DNA of 64,000 nt from Halanaeroarchaeum sp. HSR-CO (lineage in GTDB: Archaea; Halobacteriota; Halobacteria; Halobacteriales; Halobacteriaceae), in the NCBI RefSeq assembly GCF_024972755.1, contig NZ_CP087724.1:496001-560000 (forward strand). The letters are read 5' to 3'. The notes under the pieces were generated by a model. That model made no database searches, was not told the origin of the DNA, and worked only from the letters and a program-made list of their open reading frames with translations. The translations under genes and the position numbers were made by a program. Of this stretch, positions 34,124 through 41,322 are shown piece after piece. Each line of letters begins with the position of its first letter. Within the stretch, counting starts at the first letter, position 1.

Positions 34124-34675
34124 TTACTCCTCCGTGGCGTCGTCGTAGGCCGCACGTGCGGCCGAGGCGTTCGTCGAACCGAATGCTTCGCCGATGACGT
34201 CCGTGAGCGTCTCCAGGGTCACCAGGTCGGTGCGAGCGACCGCGCCGAGGATCGGCGTGTTGACGATGGCCGACCCGTCGGCCTGGAGACCGTGGTCCTG
34301 GGCGATCGTCGTCGCGTCCACCCTGACCAGTCGTCCGGGGACGTCGAACTGCTCGGGATCGGTGGTGTTCGCGACGACGACACCGTCTTCGGCGAGCCCC
34401 TCGGTGACCGACTCGACGTCGACCAGCGAGTCGTCGAGGACGATGACGACGTCGGGCCGGGCGACCTGGCTGTACAGTTTGATCGGCTCCGTGGAGAGGC
34501 GATTGTACGAGGTGACTGGTGCGCCACGCCGCTCGGCCCCGTAGAAACTGAAGGCGGTCGCCTCCTTCCCGTCGCGGAAGGCGGCCGCCGCGAGCAGTTG
34601 ACTCGCGGTCATGCCGCCCTGGCCGCCGCGGCTGTGCCAGCGAATCTCCGTGACGTCGAGTGCGTCGGTGCTCAT
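34124..34675 (-). CDS. porG: 2-oxoacid:ferredoxin oxidoreductase gamma subunit
   Basis: A 183-residue gamma subunit (PF01558) with the starting motif EIRWHSRGGQGGMTASQLLA that is typical of PorG, and a later PDVVIVLDDSLV stretch. In two-subunit haloarchaeal enzymes this domain is fused to alpha. Here it is separate, as in the four-subunit enzymes of hyperthermophiles and methanogens. It overlaps the alpha gene by ATGA. Confidence 0.9.
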   Translation of the reverse strand: MSTDALDVTEIRWHSRGGQGGMTASQLLAAAAFRDGKEATAFSFYGAERRGAPVTSYNRLSTEPIKLYSQVARPDVVIVLDDSLVDVESVTEGLAEDGVVVANTTDPEQFDVPGRLVRVDATTIAQDHGLQADGSAIVNTPILGAVARTDLVTLETLTDVIGEAFGSTNASAARAAYDDATEE

Positions 34676-35844
34676 TGGATCTCACCTCCGAACCACGCGG
34701 TCTCGCCGGGTTCGGCCTGCCGAACGATGCGGGCCATGTCCTCGTAGTCGACGCTCTGGCCACCGATACCGGCGATGACCGAGGCGACAGGGCGGTCGAG
34801 CGCCATCACGACGTCCCGGGTCAAAATGCCGCCCCGGCCGAAGGACGTCGATCTGTCGAGGACGACCGGGGTCGCGTCGCCGACGGCGGCGGCGAACTCG
34901 TCCTCGGGGAACGGCGTGTACAGTATTGGCCGGACGACCCCGGCGTCGACGCCGTCCTCCTCGCGGAGGAGGTCCGCGGCCACCTCGGCCTCGCGTGCCA
35001 TCGTTCCGAGACCGACGATGACGACGTCGGCATCGTCGGTGCGGTAGGTGTACACGAGGTCGTACTCGCGCCCGGTGACGTCGGCCAGGTCGTCGAGGGC
35101 GCCCCGGGTGGCGTCCGGGACGGCCGCCATGGCGTCCATCATCCGTCTGCGGAACCGCCAGAAATCCTCGCCGCCGGTCATCGCCCCGTAGCCGCGCGGA
35201 TTCTCGACGTCGAGTTCGTGAGGAATCGATATCTCGCCGAGGTACTCGTGGGCCGCGGTCTCCGAGACGAGTTCGAGTGGCTGCATCGTGTGTGCGAGCG
35301 TGAACCCGTCGAGGTTCACCATCGCCGGCAACATGACGTCCTCGTTCTCGGCGATCCGGTAGGCGGCGAGCGTGAGGTCGTAGGCCTCCTGGACGCTCGC
35401 CGCGAACACCTGCGACCAGCCGGCGTCGCGCTGGGACAACGCGTCCGTGTGCGACCCCCAGATGTTCCAGGGCGGCCCGAGCGCCCGGTTGGCGATGGCC
35501 ATGACGACCGGGAGGCGGGCACCGGCCGTCCACCACACCATCTCGCTCATGTAGAGGAGGCCCTGGCTGGCGGTCGCGGTGAACGTCCGACTGCCGGCCT
35601 GTGCCGCACCCATGACCGCCGAGAGCGCTGAGTGCTCGCTCTCGACGCGCGAGAACGACGCGTCGAGTTCGCCCGTCTCGACGTACTCGGCGATGGATTC
35701 GACGATCTCGGTCTGTGGCGTGATGGGGTAGGCAGACACGACGTCCACGCCCGCGTCGCGGACGGCCCGGGCGACCGCTCCCGTTCCGGAGAGGATCTCG
35801 GTCCCCGCGGGCCGCTCGGCAGGTCGGTCGAGGTCGGCGCTCAT
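34672..35844 (-). CDS. porA: 2-oxoacid:ferredoxin oxidoreductase alpha subunit
   Basis: A 390-residue alpha subunit with the start LSGTGAVARAVRDAGVDVVSAYPITPQTEI, SFSRVESEHSALSAVMGAA and SQGLLYMSE, all typical of PorA. It shapes the substrate pocket next to the thiamine diphosphate in beta. The TPQT rather than VxPITP-GS motif and the length fit pyruvate-type enzymes, but 2-oxoisovalerate cannot be excluded. It overlaps beta by ATGA. Confidence 0.9.
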   Translation of the reverse strand: MSADLDRPAERPAGTEILSGTGAVARAVRDAGVDVVSAYPITPQTEIVESIAEYVETGELDASFSRVESEHSALSAVMGAAQAGSRTFTATASQGLLYMSEMVWWTAGARLPVVMAIANRALGPPWNIWGSHTDALSQRDAGWSQVFAASVQEAYDLTLAAYRIAENEDVMLPAMVNLDGFTLAHTMQPLELVSETAAHEYLGEISIPHELDVENPRGYGAMTGGEDFWRFRRRMMDAMAAVPDATRGALDDLADVTGREYDLVYTYRTDDADVVIVGLGTMAREAEVAADLLREEDGVDAGVVRPILYTPFPEDEFAAAVGDATPVVLDRSTSFGRGGILTRDVVMALDRPVASVIAGIGGQSVDYEDMARIVRQAEPGETAWFGGEIQ

Positions 35845-36740
35845 CGTGGCGATACCTCCCGATCGGTGAACTGACCGAAGTACTCGATGTTCTGCGCTGC
35901 TTGCTCTTCGAGCGCCTCGACGTCCGCGTCCGTCGCGGTGTCGAACCGTCCCTGTCCTTCGACGTACTCGGCGACGGGATCGGGGTTTCGGAAGGCGGAG
36001 ACGCTCGGGTTGTTGAGCGTGTACTCACCCCCGCGTTCGCGCTCGAACAGCACCCACAGGGCACTCGAGACGGCAGTGCGCGCTACCTCGACCGTCTCGT
36101 CGGTGTCGATGCGCCACCCGGGCGGACAGGGCGCGTGCAGGTGCAGAAACGAGATGCCGTCGGCCGCCAGCCCCTTCTCGGCCTTGCGACGGAGGCCCGG
36201 CACGAAGCCGGGCGACGCGGTCGCCATGTACGCGGGGTCGTGTGCAGAGACGATCTCGTCGATGTCCTTCTGTCGACCGATGCGACCGGTCGGCGTCGTC
36301 GTGGTCTGTGCGCCGCCGGGCGTCCGCCCGGACTTCTGGAAGCCGGTGTTCGAGTACGCCTCGTTGTCGTAGAGGACGTACAGGATGTCATCGTCGCGAT
36401 CGAGTGCGCCCGACAGCGACGCCAGGCCGATGTCGGTCGACCCACCGTCACCCGCAACGACGATGACGTTGGTGTCCTCGTCTTGCTGTTCGTACGCCTG
36501 TCTAAGGCCACTCGCGGTGCTCGCGGACGCCGCAAACGCCGTGTTCACGACGGGGACGTCGAAGGCCGTGTACGGATACACGCCCTGGACGACGCTCGCA
36601 CAGGAGGCCGGGATAACGAGCGTGCTGTCCTCACCCGCCTCCTCGAGGAGGTGTCGGACGCCGAGAATCATCCCGCATCCCGAACAGGCGGGGTGCCCGT
36701 CGTTGATCTGCTGGCCGGTGTCTTCGCCAGTCCATGACAT
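35841..36740 (-). CDS. porB: 2-oxoacid:ferredoxin oxidoreductase beta subunit
   Basis: A 300-residue beta subunit. The N-terminal CSGCG (C19, C22) begins the [4Fe-4S] site, and GDGGSTDIGLASLSGAL followed by LYDNEAYSNTG is the thiamine diphosphate motif. GRTPGGAQTTTTPTG is the usual PorB loop. The start at 36740 is chosen over an ATG 36 bases upstream because the conserved SWTGEDTGQQINDGHPACSGCG region begins here. First gene of the operon, with a leader of about 90 bases. Confidence 0.92.
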   Translation of the reverse strand: MSWTGEDTGQQINDGHPACSGCGMILGVRHLLEEAGEDSTLVIPASCASVVQGVYPYTAFDVPVVNTAFAASASTASGLRQAYEQQDEDTNVIVVAGDGGSTDIGLASLSGALDRDDDILYVLYDNEAYSNTGFQKSGRTPGGAQTTTTPTGRIGRQKDIDEIVSAHDPAYMATASPGFVPGLRRKAEKGLAADGISFLHLHAPCPPGWRIDTDETVEVARTAVSSALWVLFERERGGEYTLNNPSVSAFRNPDPVAEYVEGQGRFDTATDADVEALEEQAAQNIEYFGQFTDREVSPR

Positions 36741-36783
36741 GATATTGTGTAACGTCTCCCTGTTTGTCGTCGTCAATCTCTCA

Positions 36784-36805
36784 GCCGTACTGTCTTACAG
36801 ACGGC
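36784..36805. promoter_or_regulatory. Inverted repeat in the por leader
   Basis: GCCGT-a-CTGT-CTT-ACAG-ACGGC is a near-perfect inverted repeat with one bulged base, 45-65 bases before porB. Two copies of CTGTTTG(C/T)CGTC flank it at 36760-36771 and 36809-36820. They could be an operator or an RNA hairpin of the leader. Confidence 0.4.
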
Positions 36806-36844
36806 CCACTGTTTGCCGTCATCTCCTACGTACGTACACCCTTT

Positions 36845-36854
36845 TGCATAATTT
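36845..36854 (-). promoter_or_regulatory. TATA-like element of the por operon
   Basis: On the minus strand the sequence is AAATTATGCA, about 105-115 bases before porB. It would place the transcript start near 36825, beside the palindrome TACGTACGTA (36828-36837). Confidence 0.4.
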
Positions 36855-36897
36855 GTGGTAAAACTTACCGATTTTCCGTCGGTCAGTGGGTGGGATG

Positions 36898-37042
36898 AAC
36901 TGGCGGGGCGGTTGCGGAGGAGAACCTCGAGGTCATCCAGTCCGATGGGCCGCCGGGACGGTCCCGAACGTCACCGACGGTCAATCCATGCAACGAGCGT
37001 GTGCGCGGCTCGCCGACGTGAGCCCCGAAGACCTCGACGATA
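36898..37042 (+). pseudogene. Degraded copy of the tuf 3' end and rpsJ 5' end
   Basis: Within this stretch GGAGGAGAACCTCGAGGTCA (tuf: GGAGGAGAACCCCGACTTCA), ATCCAGTCCG, then GAACGTCACCGACGGTCAATCC and CATGCAACGAGCG align in order with tuf codons near 31660-31700, the tuf end and the rpsJ start. The rpsJ-like part reads MQRACARLADVSPEDLDD against [18 protein letters not shown]. The tuf part has lost over 80 bases, and the similarity ends at 37042. It cannot make either protein. Confidence 0.75.
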
Positions 37043-37140
37043 CGCCGAATCGTCGCTACTGCCCAATTCGGTTTCGTCGGTTCAGCGGTGAATCGATTGG
37101 CGCGATGCGTTCGAGAACCTGGCACCTGTGGCGTCGCTGT

Positions 37141-37527
37141 TCATCTGAGCAGGTCTCGAATGACTCGAACCCCGCTCGCGAGTTCCTGACCGACAGCCGC
37201 GAGAAGGCCGAGAACTCGAACCTGCGCCGGAGCGGTTCCCGCCCAACGCGACACCGGACCGGCCGGAGCGTCTGCGCCGACTGCGAACACCGTCCGATCG
37301 CGAGCCCGAATTTCGACGGTAAGATCACTCGTGGCCAACAGCGCGGATATCCCTTCGACCCTTCTTCGGGAGAGCCCACCCTTCGCTCGGGAGAGGGCCC
37401 CGAGCGAGGGGAAATCGACGAATAGCCGATCGCCGGTCGATCGCACGTCGATGCGAGCCGTTCCGACCGTGATTTCGAGGTCCGTCGTCACCGTCAGCGG
37501 CGCGCGAGGCTTCGGTGTTTCAGTCAC
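37141..37527 (-). CDS. Unrecognised protein
   Basis: A 128-residue protein starting at a GTG at 37527, whose codon overlaps the stop region of the 73-residue gene upstream by eight bases, so translation is probably coupled. It looks beta-rich at first (LTVTTDLEITVGTARIDVRS), then helical with hydrophobic stretches (VRVLGLLAAVGQELASGVRV). No family is recognised. The gene lies in an AT-richer patch between the tuf/rpsJ relic and the palindromic control region. Confidence 0.55.
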   Translation of the reverse strand: MTETPKPRAPLTVTTDLEITVGTARIDVRSTGDRLFVDFPSLGALSRAKGGLSRRRVEGISALLATSDLTVEIRARDRTVFAVGADAPAGPVSRWAGTAPAQVRVLGLLAAVGQELASGVRVIRDLLR

Positions 37528-37741
37528 GCTCGCGAGTCGTGATACTGACAGTCCCGTCGATTTGCCAGGGGGTGTGTTCTGCGTCCTCGCCGACTTTATT
37601 GGGTACTTGAATCTCCATGTCTTCGAACTCGTAAACGATCTCTGCATGGCGGCCCGTTAGCCGTTCGTAGAGTCCCATCGCCAGGTCAGACCATTCAGAT
37701 GGTTCTTCGATTTTCTCCGCTTCGGCCGTTGTTTCGGACAT
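37520..37741 (-). CDS. Unrecognised small acidic protein
   Basis: A 73-residue acidic protein starting MSETTAEAEKIEEPSEWSD. A predicted helix (LAMGLYERLTGRHA) is followed by a beta segment (EIVYEFEDMEIQVPN) and a further strand (GTVSITTRE). No family is recognised. It is the first of a two-gene unit, with two perfect 12-bp palindromes within 50 bases of its start. Confidence 0.6.
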   Translation of the reverse strand: MSETTAEAEKIEEPSEWSDLAMGLYERLTGRHAEIVYEFEDMEIQVPNKVGEDAEHTPWQIDGTVSITTRERD

Positions 37742-37764
37742 AGTCTTCGTAACGTAGGGCCTGC

Positions 37765-37790
37765 AGTCATATGACTCCTTGGATATCCAA
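37765..37790. promoter_or_regulatory. Two adjacent perfect 12-bp palindromes
   Basis: AGTCATATGACT (37765-37776) and TTGGATATCCAA (37779-37790) are separated by two bases and lie 24-49 bases before the ATG at 37741. A third palindrome, CAAATATTTG (37875-37884), lies before the divergent gene at 37917. This arrangement suggests dimeric-repressor operators. Confidence 0.45.
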
Positions 37791-37884
37791 CAAATCTGTC
37801 ATCGCGCGATGGGCCAGACCTTGGTCGGTCAGGTCCTCGAAGGGATCGCGCCCGGAGGAAAACAACCATAGATTCAAATATTTG

Positions 37885-37895
37885 GATATACTAAT
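37885..37895 (+). promoter_or_regulatory. TATA-like box of the gene at 37917
   Basis: GATATACTAAT lies about 22-32 bases before the ATG, fitting a leaderless start. Confidence 0.45.
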
Positions 37896-37916
37896 ATCGT
37901 CTAGAGCCGAACACTG

Positions 37917-38480
37917 ATGCCGCCATCCAACCACGCAGCCGACACGGAGGTACAGTTTTCCGGACGGACCAGGAGTAGCGACGACGTCTCGACGGTCGAT
38001 ACCGAACTCGTCGTGACCAGGGACTGCGTTCGCGCTCGTCCGCTCGAGGGAGTGGATAGCGACTCCGCCCTGGACTTCTCGATTTCGCTCGCGGAGGTCA
38101 CCGCCTTACGGTGTGAGGGACTGCTCTGTCGTACCGTCTCCCTGGAAACGGAGAGCGAAGAAGTCCGAATTCCGACCGACGAACTGGACGAACTCGCCTT
38201 TCGCAACGCGGTCCTCGCGGCGACGGATCTGGAGAACTCGTGCACGCGTCTGGGCTTGGGCCAGTATGGGATCTGTCTCTGTGGGCCGGGAACATACGCC
38301 GGGTGCCTGCTTACTGTCGGCGGGCTGGGAATGATTCTCTCGGTAATCGGTGCCACTCTCGGGGCCGTCGTGGGCGGGGCTGGCGTAGCGTTGCTGGCCG
38401 TTATCTTCCTCGCCCGGTCGATCTCGAAGTGGCGTGGGGCAAACGTCTGGGAGCGCCCCGGAGCGGGGACCGCAGCGTAA
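37917..38480 (+). CDS. Membrane protein of unknown function
   Basis: A 187-residue protein. The first 120 residues form a hydrophilic, probably beta-rich domain (TELVVTRDCVRARPLEGVDS, then SLETESEEVRIPTDELDELAF). A cysteine-containing segment (LGQYGICLCGPGTYAGCLL) leads into two C-terminal helices (about 133-172). No family is recognised. It is divergent from the 73-residue gene over a 175-bp region full of palindromes. Confidence 0.65.
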   Translation: MPPSNHAADTEVQFSGRTRSSDDVSTVDTELVVTRDCVRARPLEGVDSDSALDFSISLAEVTALRCEGLLCRTVSLETESEEVRIPTDELDELAFRNAVLAATDLENSCTRLGLGQYGICLCGPGTYAGCLLTVGGLGMILSVIGATLGAVVGGAGVALLAVIFLARSISKWRGANVWERPGAGTAA

Positions 38481-38499
38481 CCGGCCGCACCGTTCCGTT

Positions 38500-38808
38500 C
38501 TACTCGTCCATCTGATCGCGGATGACGCCCTGGATGACTTCGATGCCGTCGATGATCCTGTCGTCGGCGATGGAGTAGAAGTTCCGCACACCGTCCCGTT
38601 CGCGGGTGAGCATCCCCTGATCACGCATGATCTTCAGGTGCTGGGAGAGTGTCGACTGGGGGATGTCGGTCTTCTCTTCGATCGTCGAGACCGAGTATGC
38701 CTCCCCGGACTTGAGCAGGTCCAGGATCTTCAGCCGATTCGCGTTCGCACAGATGCCACAGTACTCTGCGTGAGCCTCGTAGAACGCGTCGCTTTCGAGT
38801 TCGCTCAT
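38500..38808 (-). CDS. ArsR-family winged-helix regulator
   Basis: A 102-residue repressor. The N-terminal helix has YCGICANANRLKILDLL with two cysteines at the start of the domain, then YSVSTIEEKTDIPQSTLSQHLKIMRDQGMLTRERDG as the helix-turn-helix and wing. The start at 38808 excludes 64 unconserved upstream codons. It is divergent from a TauE/SafE transporter unit and probably controls it, with the cysteine pair as a candidate thiol or metal sensor. Confidence 0.88.
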   Translation of the reverse strand: MSELESDAFYEAHAEYCGICANANRLKILDLLKSGEAYSVSTIEEKTDIPQSTLSQHLKIMRDQGMLTRERDGVRNFYSIADDRIIDGIEVIQGVIRDQMDE

Positions 38809-38949
38809 GGCGGTCCTAGGATCACTCGCTGTAAAGAAGATTCGCTCGCTACTGCACGGACGCCGCCCACCGTCGCGGTGGACCCGCCGTCGTCCCTCTC
38901 GACCGCCGAATTCGACCCGGATTTCACCCCGTACCTTCCTCCTGCTTAT

Positions 38950-38962
38950 GGATAGGTTATCC
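38950..38962. promoter_or_regulatory. Inverted repeat upstream of the TauE unit
   Basis: GGATA-GGT-TATCC, 5-3-5, about 140 bases after the ArsR start and 120 before the DUF7512-like gene. It is a candidate operator. Confidence 0.35.
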
Positions 38963-39021
38963 GGTGGTACCGACGATATGGTATTGTGCAGTATTCCCAA
39001 AAGTGTTATCTGCCGTGGTCG

Positions 39022-39035
39022 GATACCGAGGTATC
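39022..39035. promoter_or_regulatory. Perfect inverted repeat upstream of the TauE unit
   Basis: GATACC-GA-GGTATC, a 6-2-6 repeat, 47 bases before the ATG at 39082. It shares the GATA half-site with the repeat at 38950 and may be the ArsR operator. Confidence 0.45.
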
Positions 39036-39081
39036 AGTAGAACATGACCACGAGTCGACTTCACTGCGGGGCCGCTCGCGA

Positions 39082-39231
39082 ATGATCGACCTCGCATCGA
39101 CGATCGAATTCCTCCGATCGGTGTCTCCAGTCGCCTTCGTTCTCGGCGAGGCGCTCGTCCTCTACGGCGTGACCGGCGTCCTCTTCGATCGGACCGGGTC
39201 CACCGTCAAAGCCGCGATCAAAGCGGAGTGA
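39082..39231 (+). CDS. Small DUF7512-like protein
   Basis: A 49-residue peptide starting MIDLASTIEFLRSVSPVAF, one membrane helix (VAFVLGEALVLYGVTGVLF) and a short basic tail. Such peptides stand before TauE transporters in haloarchaea (DUF7512, from memory). Its stop overlaps the transporter start (GTGA), so they are coupled. Confidence 0.7.
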   Translation: MIDLASTIEFLRSVSPVAFVLGEALVLYGVTGVLFDRTGSTVKAAIKAE

Positions 39232-40223
39232 CGATGGTCGGCGGGGTCTCTACGCTCTCCATCGTGGGCTTTGGTCTCTTCGGCGTGCTCGTGGGCGTCA
39301 TCTTCGGATACTTCGGCATGGGATCGTTCATGGTGACGCCGACGCTGCTGGTGTTCGGCTACGACGCGACAGTCGCCGTCGGGAGTGGACTCGCCTTCGT
39401 CTTCGGTACGGCCGTCATCGCGACGCTGAAACACCGGGAGATGGGCCAGGTCGATTACACGCTCGGGATCGTCACGATCGTCGGAACGACGATCGGCATT
39501 GAGGTCGGCAAACGGGGGCTGCTTTACTTCCGGTCGATCGGCCTCGCCGACGGAATCGTGACGGCTGCGTACGTCCTGTTACTCGGGGGCGTGGGGGCGA
39601 TGGTCATCCTGGAGGCGCTGGGCGAGGGTTCCTCGGGCGACGACGGCGACGGTACGGGGCGGTTGCCATGGGTCCCCACGCTCGGGATGCGGCCCTGTCT
39701 GTCGCTGCGCGGCGGCGTGAACATCTCCGCGTGGACACTCGTTCCCCTGACGTTTCTGACCGGGTTGCCCGCCGGGCTTCTCGGGATCGGTGGCGGATTC
39801 ATCCGGGTGCCGGCGTTGACCTATCTGGTCGGCGTGACCATGCCGATCGCCGTCGGCACGAGCGTCTTCGCCATCATGGTCTCCGGCGGCATCGGGAGTC
39901 TCTCCTGGGCGCAGGCCGGCGGCGTCGAACTCGCGGTCGTCGCGCCCCTGCTGCTCGGGAGTGCGTTCGGCGCGCGGCTGGGGTCGGCCGTGACGGACCT
40001 CGTCGACGCCGAGACCGGTCGGCTGTACTTCGGGGTCATGTTGTTGTTCGGCGCGGTCGCCGTCGCGGTGCGACAGGTCGGGATCCGACTCGACGTGCCA
40101 GCACTCAGGGTGCTGGGCGTCGCGTTGATCGTCGGCTCCGCGGCCGTTGTCACGGGAACGGTGCTCTATTCGGGGATTCAAGCGGTGCGCCAGCCTCCGG
40201 AGGTGTCACCGTCGGCGGAGTGA
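39228..40223 (+). CDS. TauE/SafE family sulfite/organosulfonate exporter-like permease
   Basis: A 331-residue permease with about eight helices. The paired family motifs are visible: GVIFGYFGMGSFMVTP in the first half and AGLLGIGGGFIRVPAL in the second, with VGTSVFAIM after it. A hydrophilic loop rich in Gly and Asp (GEGSSGDDGDGTG) separates the halves. The GTG at 39228 overlaps the previous stop; an ATG at 39234 is also possible. Sulfur-compound export is the usual proposal; the substrate is unproven. Confidence 0.88.
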   Translation: MTMVGGVSTLSIVGFGLFGVLVGVIFGYFGMGSFMVTPTLLVFGYDATVAVGSGLAFVFGTAVIATLKHREMGQVDYTLGIVTIVGTTIGIEVGKRGLLYFRSIGLADGIVTAAYVLLLGGVGAMVILEALGEGSSGDDGDGTGRLPWVPTLGMRPCLSLRGGVNISAWTLVPLTFLTGLPAGLLGIGGGFIRVPALTYLVGVTMPIAVGTSVFAIMVSGGIGSLSWAQAGGVELAVVAPLLLGSAFGARLGSAVTDLVDAETGRLYFGVMLLFGAVAVAVRQVGIRLDVPALRVLGVALIVGSAAVVTGTVLYSGIQAVRQPPEVSPSAE

Positions 40224-40280
40224 ACCGGCGATAGGTGTCACTCTCAAAACAATTAATCGGGTGGGCGCCGTGTGGGTGGT

Positions 40281-40610
40281 ATGGCCGACGAAATCACCGA
40301 CATCGACGAACTACCGTCGACGCCCCGTGACCTCGCCGACACTCACCCGGACGTGTGGGCGGCGTACACCGACCTCGGCAGGGCGACCGCGGACGCGGGC
40401 CCGATCGACGGGGAGGAAAAACGGCTCGTCAAGCTCGCGCTGGCGGTCGCCGCCGAATCGGAGGGTGCGGTCCATTCGCACGTGCGTCGCGCACTTGACG
40501 AAGGGATTTCCCCCGAGGCGCTCCGACAGGTCGCGATCCTCGCGATCCCGACCATCGGGTTTCCGGCGGCGATGGCCGCGCTGAGCTGGATCGACGACCT
40601 GGCCGAGTAA
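40281..40610 (+). CDS. Carboxymuconolactone-decarboxylase-like protein without CxxC
   Basis: A 109-residue all-helical AhpD/CMD-fold protein. The central helix reads AESEGAVHSHVRRALDEGISPEALRQVAI. The two redox cysteines of AhpD-type members are absent (Gly/Val/Ser), so a thiol peroxidase role is unlikely. The histidine pair is kept. Start ATG at 40281. Function unknown. Confidence 0.85.
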   Translation: MADEITDIDELPSTPRDLADTHPDVWAAYTDLGRATADAGPIDGEEKRLVKLALAVAAESEGAVHSHVRRALDEGISPEALRQVAILAIPTIGFPAAMAALSWIDDLAE

Positions 40611-40682
40611 CGACTACGGGCCCGGCGGATAGCCCGTTCCGCGGCCGAGAACGTCTTGCCCACGCGGCCCCGACGCCACGAT

Positions 40683-41255
40683 ATGGATCGCCCCACCAGT
40701 CCGACGATCGACCTCCTCCTCGTCTTCGGCGTGGTCTACGCGATCCAGCTGATCGCGGGTGCGTTCGGCATCGGGTCGGTCTGGTTCGCCCTCGCCACCC
40801 CGCTCGTCCGCCCCTGGACCCTCGTCACCACCGTCTACGCCCACGCCAGCATCCAGCACCTCGTGACCAACGCCGTCTCCCTCGCCCTCGTCGGGTTCGC
40901 CCTCGAACGATTCACTACACGATTCCGCTTTCACGCTTTCGTCCTCGCCACCGGCAGTCTCGCGGCCCTCGCGGAAGTTCTCGTCGCTGGCGTCCTCGGT
41001 CGGACCGTCGCGGTCCTCGGCGCGAGCGGGGCCATCCTCGCTCTCTTCGGCTACGTGCTCACGGGCAACCGTCTCGTCGACGGACTCTTTTCCCGGCTCC
41101 ACCTCGGCCACCGGACGAAACTCGCACTAATCGTCGCTGCAGCAGTGGTCGTGACCCTCGCCACGGCCGAGCGCGGCGTGGCACTGATCGCCCACTCCAC
41201 CGGCTTCGCGATGGGCATCGTCGCCGGACGGTATCGCTTGCTCCGGGTCGACTGA
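40683..41255 (+). CDS. Rhomboid family intramembrane serine protease
   Basis: A 190-residue rhomboid with six helices. N63 is in [14 protein letters not shown], the nucleophile S115 in [11 protein letters not shown] and H171 in [11 protein letters not shown]. These form the Ser-His dyad and oxyanion site. Six-helix haloarchaeal rhomboids cleave substrates inside the membrane. The ATG at 40683 fits the first helix. Confidence 0.9.
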   Translation: MDRPTSPTIDLLLVFGVVYAIQLIAGAFGIGSVWFALATPLVRPWTLVTTVYAHASIQHLVTNAVSLALVGFALERFTTRFRFHAFVLATGSLAALAEVLVAGVLGRTVAVLGASGAILALFGYVLTGNRLVDGLFSRLHLGHRTKLALIVAAAVVVTLATAERGVALIAHSTGFAMGIVAGRYRLLRVD

Positions 41256-41322
41256 GTCGACACAAGCGGGGGTTGCTACCACATCTGAAGGAGTTATACG
41301 GCCCCGCACCGAGGTCCGACCC

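Noticed and set aside
36886-37425. 179-codon plus-strand frame
   Set aside because: It runs through the tuf/rpsJ relic and antisense to the 128-residue gene; its arginine- and serine-rich composition is not haloarchaeal.
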